From contig NC_091120.1 of assembly GCF_040183065.1 (NCBI RefSeq), positions 193,881,627 through 193,945,626 of the forward strand: a DNA stretch of 64,000 nucleotides. Direction: 5' to 3'. This stretch comes from Periplaneta americana. Its lineage: Eukaryota; Arthropoda; Insecta; Blattodea; Blattidae. The notes below the pieces were generated by a model. That model was not told the DNA's origin and made no database searches. It saw nothing but the letters and a program-made list of their open reading frames with translations. The position numbers were made by a program, and so were the translations under genes. This document shows, in pieces, positions 56,660 through 64,000 of the stretch (its first letter is position 1; each line of letters opens with the position of its first letter).

Positions 56660-58192
56660 CATGTATAATTAACCATCCTGAAACCGAAAATCGCTTTTTT
56701 GAAATGTTTGTTTGTATGTCTGTCTGTCTGTCTGGATGTTTGTTACCTTTTCACGCGATAATGGCTGAACCAATTTGTATGAAAATTGGAATATAAATTA
56801 AGTTCATTGTAACTTAGATTTTAGGCTATATGGCATTCAAAATACTTTATTTAAAAGGGGGGTTATAAGGGGGCCTGAATTAAATAAATCGAAATATCTC
56901 GCTTATTATTGATTTTCATGAAAAATGTTACATAACAAAAGTTTCTTTAAAAATAATTTCCGATAAGTTTTATTCTATACAAAAGTTTGATAGGACTGAT
57001 ATTTAATGAGATAAATGAGTTTTAAAATTAAAATAACTGCCATCTAAGGCGGTGTAATGGAATAAAAAACAAATGACTTCGTCTATAAGGGGCCTTGGAC
57101 AGCAACAATCGAAAGCTATGAATGATAGCCTACGGAGAATGTTACTGTGTTTGTATGAAGTAATATCGGAAGCTAAATTAACCGATTTGTATAATTAATT
57201 GTTATTTCACCATTGGAAAGTGTAGTTTCACTAGATGGACATAATGCTATAATGTTATTACAGTAACTTCTGAGTGAATTGAGGACAGGTAAGATTAAAA
57301 TAGCTTCTTATGCACAGAAAACTTGATAGGCTATTCTGTATATTCCTTTCCTGTATTTGTTAAAATATAATGTTTATGTATTCATTCATTTTAATGTCAG
57401 AGAATTAACGAACAACGAGAGTGTATTGATTTAGTACGCACTAATAGTATGTTAGCTTAGCATCCCATTATTTTATAATCCAAATTTTAACAATACTCAA
57501 TTGAATCGTGTTAAAATACATATGCATTAAATGCAATGCAAAAAAAACTGGGTAATGAGCCAAGCAGATTATGTTGCACTGTTTAAAAGTTCTTCCTCCT
57601 GAGATTCAAGAGCCCCCATAACAAATAAAAAACTTACTTATCGGAGTACATCCGTTATCAACACACTTTTTATATAATATAATATACTATAATTTAATAT
57701 AATATAATATAATATAATATAATATAATATAATATAATATAGTATAATATAATATAATATAATATAATATAATTTAAGGTATTTAAGTTATTTGAAGGGT
57801 TCAGAACCATAGTGGCCGAAGCGCCATTTACTGAATACGTAGAAAACAAGGGTTAAAATTAAGTTATTACCATAATTCAATGGAAAACATATAGCAAGTA
57901 AAATAAAGTATACACATTAAATCTAAATGATGTCAATGTTCATTAAGCTATGGTTGCATGTAATAAAAATTAAGAAACATATTAAAGGAATTGTCATTGC
58001 ACCAAATGAGTGTCTCTGGACCAAAATGATCGCATTTAAATTATTTAAATAAAATTTAAATTAAGTAACATAATAAACGATTTATCCTTCTATCAAACAC
58101 AAATGTTCCCTGGATCAAATGTCCTATTTTAATTATGTAATTACTTTATATTTATTTCTAACGGGTGCAGCGGAGCGAACGGGTTCGGCTAG
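56660..58192 (-). mobile_element. Interspersed repeat in the Ly6 intron, possible non-autonomous Helitron
   Basis: The region has a gtctgtctgtctgtc run, cacgcgataatggctgaacc and a 3'-like end acgggttcggctag followed by t, a CTAG|T terminus as in Helitrons. I see no Helitron 5' TC end or clear hairpin, and the orientation is uncertain. A (tataa)n run at 57668-57772 lies inside. Confidence 0.4.
57668..57772. repeat. (TATAA)n microsatellite
   Basis: About 20 units of ataat/tataa with two or three interruptions. Confidence 0.95.
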
Positions 58193-58474
58193 TAATAATA
58201 ATAATAATAATAAACAAAGACAACGACGACAACAACAGTGGCTAGAGAAGTGTTACAGATTTATTCAGTTACACAACAACGAGAAAAGAAATTCCAAAGT
58301 ACCCTATACTCCTCGATTTTCCATGCGCTGTTTATCCAGTTTGCAGATTACCAATGCATGGAGGAGATATTGGATTATTTTGAAATTTTCTTGTGACTTA
58401 TATACATTTTCGTGACCAATCTAACGTAGGTCGAATTAGCCTACTTGTGCTCGAAGAATAGAGAATATTCTTAC

Positions 58475-58648
58475 CATCGTCCTTGAAGGAATTTCCTCCC
58501 TCTAGGAACTTGCCGCACCATCCCGAAGCACAGGGCACTGCTTCGACTCCTCTTTCTTGCTCTGCTTGCGTGAGATTTAGAGTGAATGGATCCTTGCAGG
58601 TTCCCAAGTCACCTCGGGAACGGCAATTGTAGCAACGTCGTAGAAGAC
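58475..58648 (-). CDS. Ly6/uPAR-domain protein, middle coding exon
   Basis: Minus-strand exon between acceptor gcgttatag at 58649-58650 and donor GATG|GTAAGA at 58475/58474. It encodes LLRRCYNCRSRGDLGTCKDP, a glycosylation sequon NLT, VEAVPCASGWCGKF and ends KDDG. Joined to the 56552-56350 exon it gives a ten-cysteine Ly6 domain (about 100 residues). The split Gly/Glu codon (G|AA) joins in frame. The signal peptide must come from an upstream exon (higher coordinates), not found. An alternative in-frame ATG at 58673 would give MMFVLCVIGLL before the domain, which looks too short for a signal peptide. Confidence 0.85.
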
Positions 58649-58689
58649 CTATAACGCAAAGTACAAACATCATATCTCGTATATTTCGG

Positions 58690-58780
58690 TCCTTTTTTTT
58701 TTTTTTTTTTTTTTTTTTTGTGATTGCTGAAGTTTACATGTGGTTTTAGGTAATAGAAAGGTTTTGAATGAAGTCCAATC

Positions 58781-58811
<31 letters not shown>

Positions 58812-58812
58812 T

Positions 58813-58861
<49 letters not shown>
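58690..58861. repeat. Poly-T run and (AAT)n microsatellite
   Basis: 29 T at 58691-58719 and about 25 AAT units at 58781-58860, with a short interruption. Poly-Asn and poly-Leu frames arise from it. Confidence 0.95.
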
Positions 58862-58865
<4 letters not shown>

Positions 58866-59632
58866 AAACTTGGCATATTTAAGTACCTATCTAAGAGTTC
58901 TCACATCATCCAGTATAAAAAATACGGAAATATAAGAACGAAAAAGCACATAGAGAATTAGTAAGTGGCGAAGAAAACTAAATTTGATATAGGTACAGCA
59001 GAATCCGTTCGGATTAGGGAATGTTAGGATTTTCCGAAATTCTGTTTCCCAATGTCTTACATGTTCACATTCTTTCAGTATCCTGCGTATTATTTCTTAT
59101 GCAGTTTAACATCGTGTAGTGCTTATTAAATAATGCTCTGGCTATTATTTGTAATAGTAAAAATTTCAGTCCGAACCTTACGGGAAATTTATACTTATGA
59201 GTATTTTTTTTCAAACAATACGTAATCGAAATCTAGTTAAAATTTGCGTTACGTTTTCCTTGTTCTCCCGATCGCATTAACCGACATTTCAGACAATTAG
59301 GGTTTGGATTGGGGAGGTTCTGTTTACTCAGACGTTAGGATAATTTAGAGTGGTATTCAGGTTACTTGACAGTCGGATCTACATAAAAACAAAAACGCGA
59401 TTTCATTCACAGAGAAATGCGGGTCAGCGTCACGATTCCTGCTTTCAATTGTTTCATGTTGGCTGCTTTGCAAACTTAAACCTTCAAAGGTAAAAAAAAA
59501 ATCGAAACAATCTATTATACAGGGTTTTAAAAAAATAACACATAATTGCAATTAAATTTTAATGAGGAGATTTTGGACAAAAAGCTCAAGACACGTCAAA
59601 CCTTGTATTTAGAAAATATTTTTATGGAAACA

Positions 59633-59971
59633 GTCCCGCGCCGTGGCGTCGCGGTCTAAGGCATCCTGCCTAGGACTCGCGTTACGGAATGCGCGCTGGT
59701 TCGAGTCCTCATGGGAGAAGAAATTTTCTCATGAAATTTCGGTCAGTGTATGGGACCGGTGCCCACCCAGCATCGTGATGCACTTGGGGAGCTACGATAG
59801 GTAGCGAAATCCGGTTGCGAATACCAGCTATAACGGCTGGGGGGATCATCGTGCTAACCACACGATATCTCCATTATGGTTAGATGATCGTCCATCTCTG
59901 CTTCGGCATGTGAGCGTGAGGCCAGTAGCCGGCTGGTCGGTCTAGGCCCTTCACGGGCTGTAGCGCCACGG

Positions 59972-60035
<64 letters not shown>
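59633..60035 (+). mobile_element. tRNA-derived SINE (long-arm type), copy 2
   Basis: Head: gcggtctaaggcatcctgcc and ggttcgagtcctcatgggag. The body runs to tgtagcgccacggattatta and a 60-base ATT tail. A perfect 13-base duplication ttttatggaaaca flanks it (59620-59632, 60036-60048). Confidence 0.94.
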
Positions 60036-60037
<2 letters not shown>

Positions 60038-60118
60038 TTATGGAAACAAAATAGTTTTGCAACATTTGTGCGAGTTATGGCACCATCGAGAACATTTTAA
60101 AATTACATCTTATAATCA

Positions 60119-60299
60119 CAGTCTAGTATATACAGTCTCGAAGCTCAATACGTAGTAAATATGCATCCATAGATAGTTGCTAACCACTAGGATCGCTAAT
60201 ATCGCCTCATTACAGACAATGCGAAATAGTACCGCACAGTCTATTGTTCCTAGCACCCTCATAAACTCAAGCTTCGTGACTGTATATACTAGACTATGC
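60119..60299. mobile_element. Short inverted-repeat MITE
   Basis: agtctagtatatacagtctc on the left pairs with gactgtatatactagact on the right, and gaagct pairs with agcttc further in. 180 bases, noncoding. The 61-codon minus frame through it is incidental. Confidence 0.65.
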
Positions 60300-60935
60300 A
60301 ACTAGGAACGTGGCAACGCGAACTTTTAAATCACAACCAACGATAATGTGTCTGTGGGGGATATGGACGTCAAAACGTGGCAAAGACTTTACAGCATAGA
60401 GAACATTTCTGTAGAACTTGATTCGCAATACTTCTCTTTCTGTGAAATGCGCTACTGATGCAGCCACACTTTTTATTCACAATTAATTCCTTGATATATA
60501 TTTTAATTAGTTGTTTGGTACAGTTTTCAAGATGCCCTCTAACCTTTAAGTAAACTTTGATATCTGTTATCAAACCAACTAATTATTTGGTGGTATTTAT
60601 AGGAATAAACGAAATGTAAGTCACGTATTATTCTTAAAGAGTAGCAATTCTAGCTATATATTTGGCGTTTAGGGTTCGATTTCCAGCATGGAAATGCAGG
60701 TTTATTTTACTTCCATTGGGAGTAGATGCACGTCCCTTGTCTTTTTTTTCTGTATGTATCGCTTGCAGATTTCTTGCTATATGAAAAGGGATTGCCGATA
60801 TTTTTAAATATTTAAATTTCATAATTCTGACACGATTCAGGACGGAACTACCAAAGATTGATTATTGTTGAATTGTAAGATGTATAGTATATATAAAACA
60901 CACTTCAGATTTAATCACCACTACCATCATCATCA
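60300..60935. other. Unassigned sequence
   Basis: No feature recognised. Confidence 0.4.
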
Positions 60936-60939
60936 TAAT

Positions 60940-61125
60940 CATCATCGGATGGTCGGATAGCTAAGTTGGCAGAGCAACTGGCTCCGGGATGGAAGATCCA
61001 AGGTTCAATCCCGGATGGATAGTGAGATTTCTATCTTTGTCAAACTTCGGAGACCATTTATTCTCTTGTCAAATTGAGTACGTGTCTTTCCTGAGAGTAA
61101 AAGGCGGGTTTAAGCTACAAAATAA
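60940..61125 (+). mobile_element. tRNA-derived SINE
   Basis: tcggatagctaagttggcag (A box) and caaggttcaatcccggatgg (B box) form a tRNA-like head, with a body ending near ctacaaaataaataataatt. The left neighbour is a catcat run. Confidence 0.75.
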
Positions 61126-61238
61126 ATAATAATTGTCGCAAAAACTCACAAATGAAAAATTATATTTATGCAAATTGCGAATGATTTTGTAATATTATAA
61201 ATAATTGTGCAGAAAGATAATAGTACATTATGCAACGA

Positions 61239-61346
61239 GCCTATAATGATAGTAATTAAGAAGAGAGTATGGATGTTTATGAAACGAGCGCAAGCGAGTT
61301 TCATAATTTTCATACGAGCTTCTTAATTACCATTATAGGCGAGTTT
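61239..61346. repeat. Palindromic segment
   Basis: cctataatgatagtaattaa pairs with ttaattaccattatagg. The loop contains gaaacgagcgcaagcgagtt, itself partly repeated at 61349. Confidence 0.6.
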
Positions 61347-61749
61347 CATACGACTTTTTATGCTCGACCATATTTATAACTTGAAATTATTCAGATGTAT
61401 GCATTTTATTTGTATCTGACAAGATCGGAAGTGACCTTGTTCTAGGTCGTGAATTGTGAGATGTGCGCAGACGCGAAAGTATTGATTTTTTTCCGAGGAA
61501 CAATAATGTCATTGACCTTGATGTAATCCTGTTAAACTTGATATAACCTTGATTATTGAATTCGACATTGAAAAACGAGATGACAAATTGAATTTATTTG
61601 AATATTATTTACAATTAACGCTAATTATTATAGTAACAAAGCATAACCTTCTGCGACAGTATTGGATTTCCAGCCTCCGTAACTTTTCGCTAATTCTCTT
61701 TCGATTGCATATCCGAGAATAATCGATACTTGCTGTTTTATAACGATAC

Positions 61750-61850
61750 AAAGCTGACTTGTCATTGGCTGAACACCTGTAAGCTGAGTTGTCATTGGCT
61801 GAAAACACCTGTACTTTAATGAGTAGGTGTACTTTAATGACATGCATTAA
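61750..61850. repeat. Short tandem duplication
   Basis: agctgacttgtcattggctg and agctgagttgtcattggctg are adjacent copies (about 37-base period), each followed by aacacctgta. Then gtactttaatga occurs twice. Confidence 0.8.
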
Positions 61851-64000
61851 AGGACTGCTACCATGTGTATAATTCCTAGATTTCGGCATGGTCCAGCATA
61901 AAATTAATAAAGTATGCAAAAACAAAAAGTTATGTAATTTGTTTCTTGGTGTTTTATTACTTTCGATCCATCTTATCACACTCTAGTAAAGTAAATCATT
62001 AGACGTAGGTATGTTTAGAGTCAATTACTGCTGAATTTACTTCACATTAAAATATGGGCACTCTAAACAATGAAATTCTTTACTAGTAAGCCCTTCAAGA
62101 TTTATTGTTAGCAGAGTGCCTACTCTTTTTACTGAAAGACGGTTTCTAATTCCAGTTTTTACAAGATTCATGCAACTAAAACCTCGGTCACAATTTACAG
62201 TATGCGATGGAATTATATAAACCTATTAGAAGAAATTGTTCACTTATTTTACATGAATTGCACCAACTCTTTGAAATAAATATTCCTGAACATCTATTGC
62301 TCAACACCTTTTTGAACATTGCCCATGCCATTAGCATTTCACTTAAATTCAGATTAGTTCAAACACATCTCTGATTTCATTTTCTCCATTACCATCTTCG
62401 TTTCTGAAGTCTAATGTGGTTATCGCATTTTTGCACATTTACATTAAAAGTTTGTTGCATTTTTAGAAGTCGAGTAGCAAAATGCGACAAATGCGACTGT
62501 GCCTTAAACCCTAGTAAAAGGCGGTCGAAACGTGGTACCGTCCACACCATCTGATTCTGTTGCCGAGATCATGGAAGTATGGAGCTGTTACTCCACGCCC
62601 TCATGCTCCATCATCATTAACTATAATCTACTTCACGAATTGAACCTTTCCGTCCACTCGTTCTTAGCCACACGTATGTGATATTGCCGTGAGAACAAAC
62701 ACATAGACTAGATAAATAACACCTATACCACAATTAGTGTTCGAATTGATAAAAATGTAGAGAGGACAACAATTTTATTTCTAGTTGATATACTAGTTTT
62801 TAATTTTTTTTTTCAAAGTACCGGTATTTATATAAATTATAACCTAGTTTTAAAGTTTATTCTGAAATTATGTATTATTATTATTGCTATTATTGTTGTT
62901 GTTAATGTCCATTTTAATTACTGTGGCACCTCACGTGTTTTATGGAACCATGATAACTCTTTTCTATCCTACCTTATGGTTTAATAGGTAGTCTATTAGA
63001 TAATTCACAAATCATTTATGATATTGAGTGTTTATTCTATACATGGCCATATACATGGATGTACACGTCAATTAGGCCTACATAATAAATAAAACACAAT
63101 AAAATTAAAAACACTACAAGTTAAAATTAAATTAAAATGAATAATATAATCAAGTCGTATTGCATATATCATAATTTGTGATTTAAGAATATAATCGTAT
63201 TATGAAAACAAGTATAATATTTCTGATATAGTTCTAAAAAAAAAAAGACTGTGTAAAATGTTTTAATATGTTTACTAAAAGATTAACATTTTTAATATTA
63301 AAATCCATGTGATATTTACAAACGACAATAAGAATAAGCTCATTCGAGCACTATAGAGGAGAAAATGTTTTGACTGCCGCACAGAAAATAAAAGTTTTCG
63401 GAAATGCAATTTCAGAAAAAAATATCGTCATTCATACTGGTGTGATACTAATAATATTAAATAAAACGTATATTCAGAGAGGGGAATTTTCTTTCCCAGT
63501 TGGGAATGAACACAGGAATGCACAAGTTTGTAAGAAAAAATCTGGGCGGGGAAAATTCCCTGGCTTCTCCCCTTCAATTGGAACACAATGGAAGGGAATT
63601 GCTATAATATAGCTTACTGTAAAATCACCGTATTCAGGTCCAGATATTTATCTTGTAACTTTCAGAATGTGTCTGGTAGTTCGTTCAGCATACTATAATC
63701 AGTACTGAGTCTTTTTTTTTTTACGTAAATGACAGTCGAAGTGTTATCTTCTAGTACCGAAGTCGAGAAAACCTGATGTTCTACTCAACAGTGTGTACAC
63801 GAACATTTCTACCTATATTACACTGCATATCGCGCTCTCTGATGCTCATCTTCATGAATACGTGAAATATGACTAAGGATTTAATACATGCATAGTGTTG
63901 TAAGAGTTTATATTTAGCAATGAGTCTATTATTACAATAAATTCCTTTAAACAAGAATATTTACAAATATTATTATTGGAATCCTTAAACTGTAGCATGC
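61851..64000. other. Unassigned sequence to window end
   Basis: AT-rich; an 80-codon frame at 63370-63612 shows no recognisable domain. The missing first exon of the Ly6 gene could lie here or beyond, but no convincing signal-peptide exon with a donor was found on the minus strand. Confidence 0.4.

Noticed and set aside
58670-58961. Poly-Leu and poly-Asn frames
   Set aside because: Microsatellite and poly-T read-through.

Overview
This is an AT-rich nuclear genomic window from an animal, almost certainly an insect. Small coding exons sit in long introns packed with transposable elements: tRNA-headed SINEs, several LINE families, Penelope-like elements, hAT, mariner, P-like and foldback DNA elements. 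I infer a large-genome hemimetabolous insect, possibly a cockroach or relative, but that rests on repeat style only. No operon, bacterial gene, CRISPR array or rRNA gene is visible, and the tRNA-like stretches all look like SINE heads. Two host genes can be supported. (1) A complete NPRL3 orthologue (GATOR1 subunit) lies on the plus strand in seven coding exons between 13827 and 34754. All exon joins keep frame and give a predicted 602-residue protein. (2) The 3' part of a minus-strand Ly6/uPAR-domain gene lies at 58648-56350: two exons with ten cysteines and a C-terminal hydrophobic tail that suggests a GPI anchor. Its signal-peptide exon was not found. Layout: 1-13.8 kb is intergenic and repeat-rich, with a Penelope-like insertion carrying a nested TA-type MITE, LINE 3' ends, SINEs, a 1-kb inverted-repeat element, and an internally deleted LINE flanked by a 14-bp target duplication. 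13.8-34.8 kb is NPRL3. Its intron 1 begins directly with a 13-copy, 139-bp minisatellite. Introns 3-5 hold copies of two RNase H-bearing LINE families and a TTAA-flanked foldback element. Intron 6 holds a hAT element with an intact 494-codon transposase and perfect 8-bp duplications, next to a second, non-autonomous hAT. 34.9-46.1 kb is a repeat cluster: a head-to-head Penelope-like insertion, a second TA-MITE, a P-element-like transposon with 32-bp terminal repeats and a decayed THAP domain, and nested inverted-repeat elements, SINEs and mariner remnants. 47-49.1 kb is a degenerate tandem array interrupted by LINEs. 50.8-54.6 kb is a roughly 61-bp satellite with higher-order duplication. 54.6-64 kb holds the Ly6 gene, a long repeat in its intron, SINEs and foldback repeats. 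The two host genes have no evident functional link to each other. Most of the window records layered transposition, which can be dated in relative order because many insertions are nested and keep their target duplications.
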